Shown piece by piece: positions 8,398 through 16,714 of a stretch of DNA of 64,000 bases (the first letter of the stretch is position 1; every line of letters starts with the position of its first letter). The notes beneath the pieces are model-generated. The model was not told the DNA's origin. It ran no database searches and saw only the letters and a list, made by a program, of their open reading frames with translations. This DNA is from Elusimicrobiota bacterium. Its GTDB lineage: Bacteria > Elusimicrobiota > Elusimicrobia > UBA1565 > UBA9628. The stretch covers positions 1 through 64,000 of the forward strand of contig JACQPG010000064.1 of assembly GCA_016207665.1 (NCBI GenBank), in the 5' to 3' direction. The position numbers and the translations under genes are program-made.

Positions 8398-9423
8398 ATG
8401 GAGTTTCTCCTGTCCCATTTCTCGGACAATGAGACCCAGTTCAAGATACTCATCCTCCTATCCATAGGCGGTCCCGCGTTGTTATCTTGGGGCCTATCCT
8501 CTCTTCGCAAGAGGCGGCTGATGGCCGCGATCCCCTGTTCGAGAGTGCGTTCGGCCGCGATCGGCCTGGTGGAGCTCCAGGGCAAGGCCATCCCGCGCAA
8601 GGCCCAAAACGCCCCCCTCTCGGACCTGCCTTGCTGCTGGTGGAGATGCGTCGTCGAGGAGCTGGTCAAGAGCGGCAAGAGCAGCCACTGGCGGACGATA
8701 GCCACGCGCAGCTGTTCCCAGTTGTTCTATCTCGAGGACCCGACCGGCGCCGTGCTCATAGACCCCGAAGAGGCCGAAATCCACGCCGACAAAAAGGTTT
8801 TCGACTCCAGCAGCTCGAATCTGTCCTCGGCGCTCTCGAGCTGGGGCATCGACGCGAGCTCCTGGCTGGGCCTATCGAAGAGGCTGCGCGTCTGGGAGAG
8901 CGTGATCCCCCTCGCCTCGCCGCTTTATGTGCTCGGGGAGCTCGCCTTGCGCGTCGACCACCTGGCGGAAAGGAACGCTCGCCTTAAAGAAAAGTTGGCC
9001 GGCGTCAAAAAGAACGCGGAGCGCATGGCCTTGGCGGACACGAACAAGGACGGCCAGGTGGACGTCGCGGAGTGGGACGCCTTGCGTTTACAATTGGAGC
9101 AGGAATTCCTGCAAGAAGAAGCCGCCCGGCCGGCCGAGCCGCCGCAAGACAAGATGTTGGTGCGCAGGCCCGCTTCCTATCCCTTCATCGTCTCGACGCG
9201 TCCGGAAGCGAGTCTATTGAGAGCCCTGGGAATCTCGTCTTGGGCGGGCGTGCTATCCGGGCTCGCCGCGACGGGCGGAGCCGTGGCCTGGGCCCAACAG
9301 ATCGGATACGGCCTCAAAGGCACGGCTCTTTTCTGCCTCGCGGGGGCAGCGTTGGGCTTGCTCGTCAACTTCCAGAATACCGGAGGAACGTTATGGTGCT
9401 TGTTATCGGGATCATCGCGATAG
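8398..9423 (+). CDS. GIDE-domain membrane protein with EF-hand loop
   Basis: A 341-residue membrane protein. A membrane helix (about 15-38) is followed by a GIDE-like domain (about 45-185; paired Cys-Cys-Trp-Trp-Arg-Cys at 79-84), the bacterial relative of the mitochondrial E3 ligase MUL1 but without a RING. A charged helical segment follows, then a perfect 12-residue EF-hand loop, DTNKDGQVDVAE at 214-225, and two membrane helices near the C-terminus. GIDE genes next to lemA are a known arrangement; the function is unknown. The lemA ATG lies inside its last 31 bases. The EF-hand suggests calcium sensing, which is inference. Confidence 0.82.
   Translation: MEFLLSHFSDNETQFKILILLSIGGPALLSWGLSSLRKRRLMAAIPCSRVRSAAIGLVELQGKAIPRKAQNAPLSDLPCCWWRCVVEELVKSGKSSHWRTIATRSCSQLFYLEDPTGAVLIDPEEAEIHADKKVFDSSSSNLSSALSSWGIDASSWLGLSKRLRVWESVIPLASPLYVLGELALRVDHLAERNARLKEKLAGVKKNAERMALADTNKDGQVDVAEWDALRLQLEQEFLQEEAARPAEPPQDKMLVRRPASYPFIVSTRPEASLLRALGISSWAGVLSGLAATGGAVAWAQQIGYGLKGTALFCLAGAALGLLVNFQNTGGTLWCLLSGSSR
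9382..9388 (+). promoter_or_regulatory. Shine-Dalgarno site of lemA
   Basis: GGAGGAA lies four bases before the ATG at 9393 and inside the upstream gene. It decides the start of LemA, because the ORF track extends the frame far upstream to 9072. Confidence 0.75.
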
Positions 9424-9959
9424 CGGTCGTCGTCGTGGTCGCATCCTGCGCGATCACGATCTATAACGGCTTGGTGCTGCTCAAGAACAACATCGACAAG
9501 GCCTGGGCCAATATAGACGTCTTGCTCAAACAGAGACATGACGAGCTGCCCAAGCTCATAGCCTCCTGCGAGGGCTACATGTCGCACGAGCGGGGGGTTC
9601 TCGATCGCGTGCTCAAGGCGCGGCAAGCCCTTATGATGGCCTCCGGGCCGCGGCAGAAGGGGGTCGCCGAGGGCCAGCTCGAAGGCGCCTTGAGGCAGCT
9701 TTTTGCGATCGCTGAGAATTACCCGGACCTCAAGGCGCAGTCCTCGTTCCAGCAGCTCCAGAACCGAATCTCCTCGCTGGAGTCCGATATCGCCGATCGC
9801 CGGGAATTCTACAACGAGTCGGCCAACAACTATAACATACGCATCGCCTCCATCCCCGACATGATTCTAGCCGGATGGATGAAGCTTTCTCCCCGAGAGA
9901 TGTTCAAGGTCGACTCGGGAGACCGGGAAGACGTCAAGGTCGAGTTCCGTCAGGCTTGA
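9393..9959 (+). CDS. lemA: LemA family protein
   Basis: A 188-residue LemA protein: one N-terminal membrane helix (residues about 1-24), then an extended helical bundle. The family blocks are visible, YNGLVLLKNNIDKAWANIDV followed by LLKQRHDELPKLI and, later, ENYPDLKA..SF..LQ, and RREFYNESANNYN. LemA proteins are envelope proteins of unclear function, often encoded with GIDE or TPM-domain partners. The start at 9393 is set by a GGAGGAA site and by the hydrophobic N-terminus; the longer ORF reading is a shadow of the GIDE gene. The gene overlaps its upstream neighbour by 31 bases, which suggests translational coupling. Confidence 0.93.
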   Translation: MVLVIGIIAIAVVVVVASCAITIYNGLVLLKNNIDKAWANIDVLLKQRHDELPKLIASCEGYMSHERGVLDRVLKARQALMMASGPRQKGVAEGQLEGALRQLFAIAENYPDLKAQSSFQQLQNRISSLESDIADRREFYNESANNYNIRIASIPDMILAGWMKLSPREMFKVDSGDREDVKVEFRQA

Positions 9960-9964
9960 TTTGA

Positions 9965-9970
9965 TAAACT
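9965..9970 (+). promoter_or_regulatory. -10 box before ccdA
   Basis: TAAACT ends 7 bases before the ATG at 9978 in the 18-base gap after lemA. No convincing -35 hexamer is seen 17 bases upstream. It fits the leaderless pattern of other first genes here but could be chance. Confidence 0.45.
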
Positions 9971-9977
9971 GACCCTG

Positions 9978-10709
9978 ATGGCCATCAATCCCGGGGCCTG
10001 GGCCGCCTTCGTCGCCGGCGTGGCCTCGTTTTTATCGCCGTGCGTTCTCCCGCTCGTCCCCGGCTATATCTCTTTCATTTCCGGTCTGTCGCTCGAGGAG
10101 CTGTCCCAGGGACACGACAGGCGCGCCGTCATGCGCCAGGCGGGTGTCGGCTCGGTTTTCTTCGTCCTGGGCTTCACCTTGGTCTTCACGGCGCTGGGCG
10201 CGTCCGCCTCGGCCATCGGAAGCTTCCTGGCCCAGCATCTCTCAATGATCAGCCGCTTCGCCGGAGCCCTGATCATGCTCTTCGGCCTTCACATTTCGGG
10301 AATACTTCCCATCAAGTGGCTCTACTACGAGAAGCGGCTCTCCGCTTCCGCGGTCAAGCCGAGCGCCGGGGGCGCGTTCCTGATGGGCCTGGCCTTCGCC
10401 TTCGGCTGGACCCCCTGCATAGGCCCCATATTGGCCTCCATACTCGCCTTGGCCGCCACCCAAGAAACGGTGCGACAAGGCATGACGCTGCTGGCGATCT
10501 ATTCGCTCGGACTGGGCATCCCCTTCATACTGACCGCGCTGGCCATCAACGGCTTCCTCCAATTCTTCGCCCGTTACAAGCGCTATATACGCTGGGGAGA
10601 GATCGGGGCGGGCGTGTTGTTGATCGTCATCGGCGCGCTGGTCTTCACCAACCGCCTGACCCTGCTCGTGCAGCTCTTGCCGCGTTCCTTGTACCAATTC
10701 GCGCTCTAA
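9978..10709 (+). CDS. ccdA: Cytochrome c biogenesis/thiol reductant carrier CcdA
   Basis: A 243-residue protein with about six membrane helices. It moves reducing equivalents from cytoplasmic thioredoxin across the inner membrane to periplasmic thioredoxin-like proteins. The two conserved cysteine motifs are present: FLSPCVLPLVPGY near residue 23 and FGWTPCIGPI near residue 145. Length fits the short CcdA form without DsbD domains. Its stop codon overlaps the start of the DUF1207 gene (TAATG). A natural client in this window is the TlpA-like thioredoxin domain fused to the propeller at 50448; that link is inference. Confidence 0.93.
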   Translation: MAINPGAWAAFVAGVASFLSPCVLPLVPGYISFISGLSLEELSQGHDRRAVMRQAGVGSVFFVLGFTLVFTALGASASAIGSFLAQHLSMISRFAGALIMLFGLHISGILPIKWLYYEKRLSASAVKPSAGGAFLMGLAFAFGWTPCIGPILASILALAATQETVRQGMTLLAIYSLGLGIPFILTALAINGFLQFFARYKRYIRWGEIGAGVLLIVIGALVFTNRLTLLVQLLPRSLYQFAL

Positions 10710-11515
10710 TGCGTGCAATCGCTTTTCTCATCATCCTGGCCTGGCCGGCCCACGCTCGCGCGGCGGCTCAGGTATTCCCCCGCTCAGACGAGGTGTTTCG
10801 CAAGCTCTTGGCCGATCCCAGGCAGATACAGCTTTGGGCCTCTTATTACAGGCACGAGGGACGCAACACCGGCGACGTGGGCCTAGGCCACTCCTGGGGC
10901 ATGCGCCGCTGGCTATGGAAGGAGTGGACGCTCCAGAGGGATATCGAGGGCCTGGCCAATTCTCGTTTCTTGCTCTCCGGCTCGGTCAATGAGTTCCAAA
11001 CCGTGGATTTTTTCGCCAACCTCCCCCTGGAGTTCCGCCGCAGGGAGTTTTCCGGCATATTCATGCTTTTCCACGAGAGCTCGCACCTGGGCGACGACTA
11101 CATCCGCCGCACCAACGACAAGGGGTTTCGATACAGCGTCGACGGGCTGCGCACGGTCCTGTCCCTGGAGCCGCCGGGCCCCGCGCGAATCTATATCGGC
11201 GGATCCCACGTGCTCCATTCCATTCCTTCCCCGGATCGCGGCGCCATACAAGCCGGCTTGGAGCTTACGGGGCCTTCCCACAAAATGCTGGGCCGCTATC
11301 CGGCGCAGCCTTATCTGGCGCAAGACTTCCACTGGAAGGAAACGGTCCGCTGGAACGGCAATAGCCACACCGTTCTAGGCGTCAAGCTCAAGATCGAGGG
11401 CGTGATACGCTCCATGCGCATGCAGGTAGGATACTTCAACGGCCACTCGCCTTATGGGCAATTCTACACTCGCCACGAGCATTACGCCGACATCGGCATG
11501 GGCTTCGACCTATGA
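10709..11515 (+). CDS. DUF1207 family secreted/outer membrane protein
   Basis: A 268-residue protein with an N-terminal signal peptide (MRAIAFLIILAWPAHARAAA). The remainder resembles DUF1207: FPRSDEVFRKLLADPRQ..W..Y, then alternating hydrophobic strands as in an outer-membrane barrel, including LFHESSHLGDDYI and the closing YFNGHSPYGQFYTRHEHYADIGMGF. The function of the family is unknown. The start ATG at 10709 overlaps the ccdA stop; the longer ORF start at 10040 lies inside ccdA in another frame. The protein ends in a strand with a near-terminal Phe (GFDL), compatible with barrel insertion. Confidence 0.8.
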   Translation: MRAIAFLIILAWPAHARAAAQVFPRSDEVFRKLLADPRQIQLWASYYRHEGRNTGDVGLGHSWGMRRWLWKEWTLQRDIEGLANSRFLLSGSVNEFQTVDFFANLPLEFRRREFSGIFMLFHESSHLGDDYIRRTNDKGFRYSVDGLRTVLSLEPPGPARIYIGGSHVLHSIPSPDRGAIQAGLELTGPSHKMLGRYPAQPYLAQDFHWKETVRWNGNSHTVLGVKLKIEGVIRSMRMQVGYFNGHSPYGQFYTRHEHYADIGMGFDL

Positions 11516-11548
11516 TCTAGGGATAGCCAGTCCGGGGCCCGCTTTTAG

Positions 11549-11554
11549 TAAAAT
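11549..11554 (+). promoter_or_regulatory. -10 box before mutS
   Basis: TAAAAT ends 8 bases before the mutS ATG in the 47-base gap after the DUF1207 gene. No Shine-Dalgarno sequence is present between box and ATG, and the -35 region is poor. Confidence 0.5.
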
Positions 11555-11562
11555 ACCTATCC

Positions 11563-14160
11563 ATGTTGTCCGTCGAATCTCTTCCCGACACGCCGGTCAT
11601 GCGCCAGTACCAGGAGCTCAAGAAGGGCCGCCCCGACGCCATACTCTTCTTCCGATTGGGCGACTTCTACGAGATGTTCGGCGAGGACGCCAAGCTGGCC
11701 GCGCCGCTGCTAGGCCTCGTGTTGACCGCCCGCCAGGAAGTGCCCATGTGCGGCGTGCCTTATCATAACAGCCAGAACTATATCGGCAAGCTGCTGCGGG
11801 CCGGGCACAAGGTGGCCATCGCGGACCAGGTCGAGGAGCCCTCCAAGGAGAAGAAACTGGTGCGGCGGGAGGTGACCCGGCTGATCACGCCTGGAACCAT
11901 CATCGAGGAGAACCTGCTCGAGCCGGCCGCCTCCAACTATCTCGTGGCCGTATCGCTCGACATCGTCGGTTGGGGGGCGGCCTGCGTGGACGTCTCGACG
12001 GGCGAGTTCTGGGCCACCGAGGCGCTCAACGACCGCGGCCAGAGACGCCTGCTCGATCTGCTCGCCCGCGTGAGCCCCGCCGAGTTGCTTTTGAGCGAAG
12101 CGGCCATGAAGGGCTTGCCTTGGAAGTCCACGCTGCCCCGAGCCTGCCTGACCCGTTACGAGCCGGACCCCCGCGGCGAGCTTCGGTCCTCGTGGAGGGA
12201 CTCCCCACCCTGGCCCAACCGCCCGCTCGCGACCCGGGCCGCTCTCATGGTCGAGCGCTACGTGGCCGGCACCCAATTCCATCTCAAGGAGCTGCTCAAG
12301 CCGGCTTATCGCGAATCCGGGTCCGAGATGCAACTCGATGAGACGGCCATACGCACCCTCGAGCTGGTCGAATCGTCGACGGGCGAGCGGAGGCACACGC
12401 TATGGGGCCTCTTGGATCTATGCCGCACCCCAATGGGAAGCCGCCATTTACGCCATTGGATACTGCACCCTTCCACGGAAATCCGGGATATCGAGCAGAG
12501 GCAGAACTGCGTGGAGGACCTGCTCAATAAGCCGGAAGCCCGCAGATCCCTTCGCGCTCTGTTGGACGAATTCGCCGACCTCCCTCGAGTGATCAGCCGG
12601 CTGGGCACTCGCCAAGCCGGCCCTCGCGATCTGGGGGCCCTGCGACGCTCCCTCGAGGCGCTCGAGGCCCTGGCTCGATGGTTGGCGGCGAGCGATTTTT
12701 GCCCGGGCCTGTCGGGGCTTTCCGGCCCGCTGCAAGACACCGTGCAAAACCTGGCCGACTTGTCTCGCACCCTTTCCCTCGCCTTGCGCGACGAGCTGCC
12801 CGCGAGGATCTCCGACGGCTACTTCATCAAATCGGGCTATCATGCCCAGCTCGAAGAGCTGAGAGCGCTCAAGTCGGACGGCCAAGGCTTCCTGGCGCGG
12901 CTGGAGGCCGAGGAGCGGCAGGCCACGGGCATAAACTCGCTCAAGGCCGGCTACAACTCCGTGTTCGGCTATTATTTCGAGGTCAGCAAGGCCAACCAAG
13001 ATAAGGTGCCGGCGCGATTCTCGCGCAAGCAGACCTTGACCAATGCCGAGCGCTACATCACCCCGGAGCTCAAGGAGCTCGAGAACAAAATACTCGGCGC
13101 CGAGGAGAAGATGCTGCGGCTCGAGGCCCGGCTTTTCGAGGATCTGCGCGAGCAAGCCCTGCGCAAACACGAGGCGGTGCTTACGGCGGCCAAGTCGATC
13201 AGCGAGCTCGATGTGTTCCAATCCTTGGCCGAGGCCGCATCGCGATTCGATTGGGCGAAACCCGTCGTCGATCTAAGCCACGATCTCCGCATCACCGAGG
13301 GCCGCCACCCCGTCCTCTCGGCCTGGCTGCCGGCCGGTTCTTTCGTACCGAATTCGATCGAGCTCGAGGCGGACAACGCCCAGGTCATGATCCTCACCGG
13401 CCCGAACATGTCGGGCAAATCCACTTTCCTACGGCAGAACGCCCTGATCGCTTTGATGGCCCAGATCGGCTCCTTCGTGCCGGCTCGATCCGCGAAGATC
13501 GGGCTGGTGGACAGGATATTGACTCGGATCGGCGCCCAGGACACGCTGGCTCGCGGAGAGTCGACCTTCATGGTGGAGATGAAGGAGACTTCCTACATCT
13601 TGCGATCGGCCACGACCCGAAGCCTCCTAATACTCGATGAAGTTGGGCGCGGCACCTCCACTTTCGACGGCATCTCGATCGCCTGGGCGGTGCTCGAGCA
13701 CCTTAACGCCGCCTATGCGGCGACGCCAGGTCCTCGCGGGCCCAGGGTGCTGTTCGCCACCCACTATTTGGAGCTTACGGAGCTGGCCCGCAGCCTGGCG
13801 GGCGTGGTGAATTTCAATATAGAGGCCAAGGAATGGACGGCGGCTGACGGCAAGACAGAGGTGGTATTCCTCCATAGGATCGCTCCAGGCCCGGCTGACC
13901 GATCCTACGGCATCCACGTGGCGGCCCTGGCCGGGTTGCCGGCGCCCGTGCTGGCCCGCTCCCGCGAGATATTGGCCAAGCTCGAGAACGAGTCGGCCTC
14001 CGGGTCCCTGATGGGCCGCGGCAGCCGCGAGCCGGAGCTGCCCTTGTTTCCCAAGGAGCTGAGCCATCCGGTCCTCGAATCCCTGCGCTTGCTCGATCCG
14101 CAGAACATGACGCCGCTCGAGGCGCTTTCCGCGCTCTCGGAGCTGCGCAAGAAGATCTGA
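11563..14160 (+). CDS. mutS: DNA mismatch repair protein MutS
   Basis: An 865-residue MutS, full length for the family. It recognises mismatches as a clamp dimer. The N-terminal mismatch-binding motif lies in RLGDFYEMFGEDAK; connector, lever and clamp domains follow; the ABC-type ATPase has Walker A GPNMSGKSTFLRQ and Walker B LLILDEVGRGTSTFDG, then the ATHYLELTEL block. A short C-terminal tail ends in a helical dimerisation region. The stop codon shares its last base with the mutL start, so mutS, mutL and the double-receiver gene form one unit. Confidence 0.97.
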   Translation: MLSVESLPDTPVMRQYQELKKGRPDAILFFRLGDFYEMFGEDAKLAAPLLGLVLTARQEVPMCGVPYHNSQNYIGKLLRAGHKVAIADQVEEPSKEKKLVRREVTRLITPGTIIEENLLEPAASNYLVAVSLDIVGWGAACVDVSTGEFWATEALNDRGQRRLLDLLARVSPAELLLSEAAMKGLPWKSTLPRACLTRYEPDPRGELRSSWRDSPPWPNRPLATRAALMVERYVAGTQFHLKELLKPAYRESGSEMQLDETAIRTLELVESSTGERRHTLWGLLDLCRTPMGSRHLRHWILHPSTEIRDIEQRQNCVEDLLNKPEARRSLRALLDEFADLPRVISRLGTRQAGPRDLGALRRSLEALEALARWLAASDFCPGLSGLSGPLQDTVQNLADLSRTLSLALRDELPARISDGYFIKSGYHAQLEELRALKSDGQGFLARLEAEERQATGINSLKAGYNSVFGYYFEVSKANQDKVPARFSRKQTLTNAERYITPELKELENKILGAEEKMLRLEARLFEDLREQALRKHEAVLTAAKSISELDVFQSLAEAASRFDWAKPVVDLSHDLRITEGRHPVLSAWLPAGSFVPNSIELEADNAQVMILTGPNMSGKSTFLRQNALIALMAQIGSFVPARSAKIGLVDRILTRIGAQDTLARGESTFMVEMKETSYILRSATTRSLLILDEVGRGTSTFDGISIAWAVLEHLNAAYAATPGPRGPRVLFATHYLELTELARSLAGVVNFNIEAKEWTAADGKTEVVFLHRIAPGPADRSYGIHVAALAGLPAPVLARSREILAKLENESASGSLMGRGSREPELPLFPKELSHPVLESLRLLDPQNMTPLEALSALSELRKKI

Positions 14161-15923
14161 TGCCGGCGATACAGGTGCTGCCTCAGGAAGTCGCCAGCCG
14201 CATAGCGGCTGGCGAGGTGATCGAGAGGCCGGCCTCCATGCTCAAGGAGCTGCTCGAGAATTCGATCGACGCCGGCGCGACCCGCATCGATATAGAGTCC
14301 TGGCAGGCCGGCAAGAAGATGCTGCGCGTCTCGGACAACGGCTGCGGCATGGACGCCCGGGACTGCGAGCTCTGCCTGGGACGGCACGCCACGAGCAAGA
14401 TCCGCGCCTTCTCGGACCTGTCGGAGCTTCGTAGTTTCGGGTTCCGAGGAGAAGCGCTATTCGCCATCGCTTCGGTCAGCCGGCTGACTCTCCTCAGCCG
14501 CCCTCCGGAGTCGGCGGAGGGGTGGAAGGTCGAATGCGAGGCGGGACACGTGCTGCGCTCCGCTCCCGCCGGAGCGGCCCCCGGCACCACCATCGAGGTG
14601 CGGGATCTGTTCTTCAACACTCCGGCCCGGCTCAAATTCCTGAAATCCGACCCTCTGGAGAAATCGCGCCTGTCCCAAGCGGTGGAGGAAGCGGCCCTCG
14701 CCCATCCAGAGCTCAGCTTGTCTTACAAATCCGAAGGCCGTCAGCAGCTGCGTTTCGACCGCGCGGGCGGCGGGGACCCGATGGATAATCTGCGGAGCCG
14801 AGCAAGCGCCGTTTTGGGCCAGGAACTGTCCCAAGGGCTGCTCCCGGTTGTGGCCCAGCGACCAGGCCTGTCCATGCGCATGTTGCTTTCCCCCATCGGC
14901 GCCTTATCCGCCTCCCGAAACCTCCAATATTGGTTCGTCAACCGCCGGCCTATAGAATCACGTCTCCTTCAACAGGCGCTCTATCGGGCTTATGACGCCT
15001 ATCGCAGCAAGGATCGGCACCCCGTGTGCGTGGCTCAGATCGAGCTCCCTCCCGACGCCTTCGACGTGAATGTCCATCCGGGCAAGCGGGAGATACGCTT
15101 CCGCTCGGATAGGGATATGTTCGAGATCGTCTCGGGATTGGTCTCCTCGGCCCTTTACAAGAACCACTCGCCCCAGCCATTGGACGTCGAAAGCCGGCCC
15201 CTGGCGGCCTCCTATCCCAGGTCGCCGGCCGCTGTGAGCTACTCATTGACGCCGGAGTCGACCGCCCCAAGCCTCGTTCTCGAGACGGCTCCCAGCCAAG
15301 CTTTGGTCCCGCCCAGCGGCTCTCCCGTCTGGTTCACCCCCCCCTTCCGATTCTTGGGGCAGATCGAAAGCAGCTATCTGGTGTTCGAGGCCGCCGGAGG
15401 GATTTTCGTGCTCGATCAACATGCGGCGGCGGAGCGCATCCTGTTCGAGAGAGTGCTGTCCGAGATCGAGGAAGGCGGAGCCCGCGCGCAGCGGCTCATG
15501 CTGCCGATGGTCTTCGAGCTGCCGGCCTCGGCCGCGCAAAAAGTGCTTTCGCGCGCGGCGCGGCTCAACCGTCTGGGATTCGAGATCGAAGCCTCGGGAA
15601 GGACCGGGATAGCGGTCCTGGCCGCGCCCGCGCTTTTCGGCGATGACGCCGCCCAGCTCAAGGAGCTCGTGCACCGCCTCATCGACTGCGTCAGCGACCC
15701 CGCCGGCCCGGTGGCCGATGTCCGCCACGACGCAATCGCCATGATTGCCTGCAAGGCCGCGGTCAAGGCGCATGATCCCCTTGGCGAAAGAGAGGCCCTG
15801 CGCCTGCTCGAGGAGCTTAAGGACTGCCGAGATGGCGGCTCCTGCCCGCACGGCCGGCGCGCCATACTGGCTCTGGGCCGCGACGAGCTGGCGAGGCGCT
15901 TCCAGCGCCCCGGAGCGCCATGA
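14160..15923 (+). CDS. mutL: DNA mismatch repair endonuclease MutL
   Basis: A 587-residue MutL. The N-terminal GHKL ATPase has motif I ELLENSIDAGATRI, motif II DNGCGMD and motif III FGFRGEAL. The C-terminal dimerisation domain carries the metal-binding endonuclease motif DQHA(x)2E(x)4E as DQHAAAERILFE, and the related blocks ACKAAVKA and CPHGRRA. It therefore nicks DNA itself, as in organisms without MutH. The linker (about 340-390) is short and variable. The gene overlaps mutS by one base and the following receiver gene by four (ATGA). Confidence 0.97.
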   Translation: MPAIQVLPQEVASRIAAGEVIERPASMLKELLENSIDAGATRIDIESWQAGKKMLRVSDNGCGMDARDCELCLGRHATSKIRAFSDLSELRSFGFRGEALFAIASVSRLTLLSRPPESAEGWKVECEAGHVLRSAPAGAAPGTTIEVRDLFFNTPARLKFLKSDPLEKSRLSQAVEEAALAHPELSLSYKSEGRQQLRFDRAGGGDPMDNLRSRASAVLGQELSQGLLPVVAQRPGLSMRMLLSPIGALSASRNLQYWFVNRRPIESRLLQQALYRAYDAYRSKDRHPVCVAQIELPPDAFDVNVHPGKREIRFRSDRDMFEIVSGLVSSALYKNHSPQPLDVESRPLAASYPRSPAAVSYSLTPESTAPSLVLETAPSQALVPPSGSPVWFTPPFRFLGQIESSYLVFEAAGGIFVLDQHAAAERILFERVLSEIEEGGARAQRLMLPMVFELPASAAQKVLSRAARLNRLGFEIEASGRTGIAVLAAPALFGDDAAQLKELVHRLIDCVSDPAGPVADVRHDAIAMIACKAAVKAHDPLGEREALRLLEELKDCRDGGSCPHGRRAILALGRDELARRFQRPGAP

Positions 15924-16714
15924 GCGAAAAGATACTCGTCCTGGAAAGCGACAGCTCGATCTACACCCTCCTGGAGAACGCCCTGCGCGCCAAGGGCTTC
16001 GATATCCTCGATATCAAGGAGCCGGCCGAGGCCCTGCGCAGGATACAGAGCGAGCGCCCCGCCTTGGCGCTCATCGACATACGGCTGCCTAAGACGCTCA
16101 ATGGCTTCGAGATATGCCGCATGATCACGAACGTCGAGCGACTCGCCACGGAGGTCCTGCTCATCAGCTCCACGTCGGTCGAGGAGGCGGAGCGGCTCAA
16201 GGCCTATGAATCCGGAGCGATCGGTTTCTACGAGACCCCTCTCGGCCTGAGGACCCTCGCCGACGACATCAGCGCCTTTCTCTCGAAGCCCGAGCCTTAC
16301 CTGCCGCTGGTCAGCCTCGCCGGCGCGCTGAACGTCTCAGCGGCGCCCAAGGTCGTGGTGATCGATGACGACGAGGACCAACTCAAGGCCGTCGCCATGA
16401 ATTTGCAGGAGCAGGCTTTCGTGCCGCATATCGCGCGCTCGGCCCGAAGGGGCATCATGCTCGTGCACAAGCTCAAGCCATCGGCCGTGATACTGGACGT
16501 CGGACTGCCAGATTTCTCCGGGGTCTTCGCGCTCAAGGCCCTCAAGTCGCACACCCGAACCCATCCGATCCCGGTCTACATGTGGACCGGCTCGGAACGG
16601 GAGGGACAAGAGCTCACCTCGCTCAATCGGGGAGCCGACGAATACCTGATCAAAGGAGCCCACGACGTCTCCGCCCTCCCATTGCGCATCAAGAGGCGGC
16701 TGGGCTTGTCCTGA
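15920..16714 (+). CDS. Tandem receiver-domain protein
   Basis: A 264-residue protein made of two receiver domains and nothing else. Receiver 1 (about 4-120) keeps Asp53 (ALIDIRLP) but has Thr in place of the usual Lys (FYETPLG), so its switch may be impaired. Receiver 2 (about 145-262) has the acidic cluster DDDE, phosphoacceptor in VILDVGLPD, Thr/Ser in MWTGS and Lys in YLIKGA, a complete set. There is no DNA-binding output. It overlaps mutL by four bases (ATGA), an unusual neighbour for a mismatch repair gene. It may act as a phosphate relay or scaffold for the kinase hybrid at 7202; this is inference. Confidence 0.88.
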   Translation: MSEKILVLESDSSIYTLLENALRAKGFDILDIKEPAEALRRIQSERPALALIDIRLPKTLNGFEICRMITNVERLATEVLLISSTSVEEAERLKAYESGAIGFYETPLGLRTLADDISAFLSKPEPYLPLVSLAGALNVSAAPKVVVIDDDEDQLKAVAMNLQEQAFVPHIARSARRGIMLVHKLKPSAVILDVGLPDFSGVFALKALKSHTRTHPIPVYMWTGSEREGQELTSLNRGADEYLIKGAHDVSALPLRIKRRLGLS

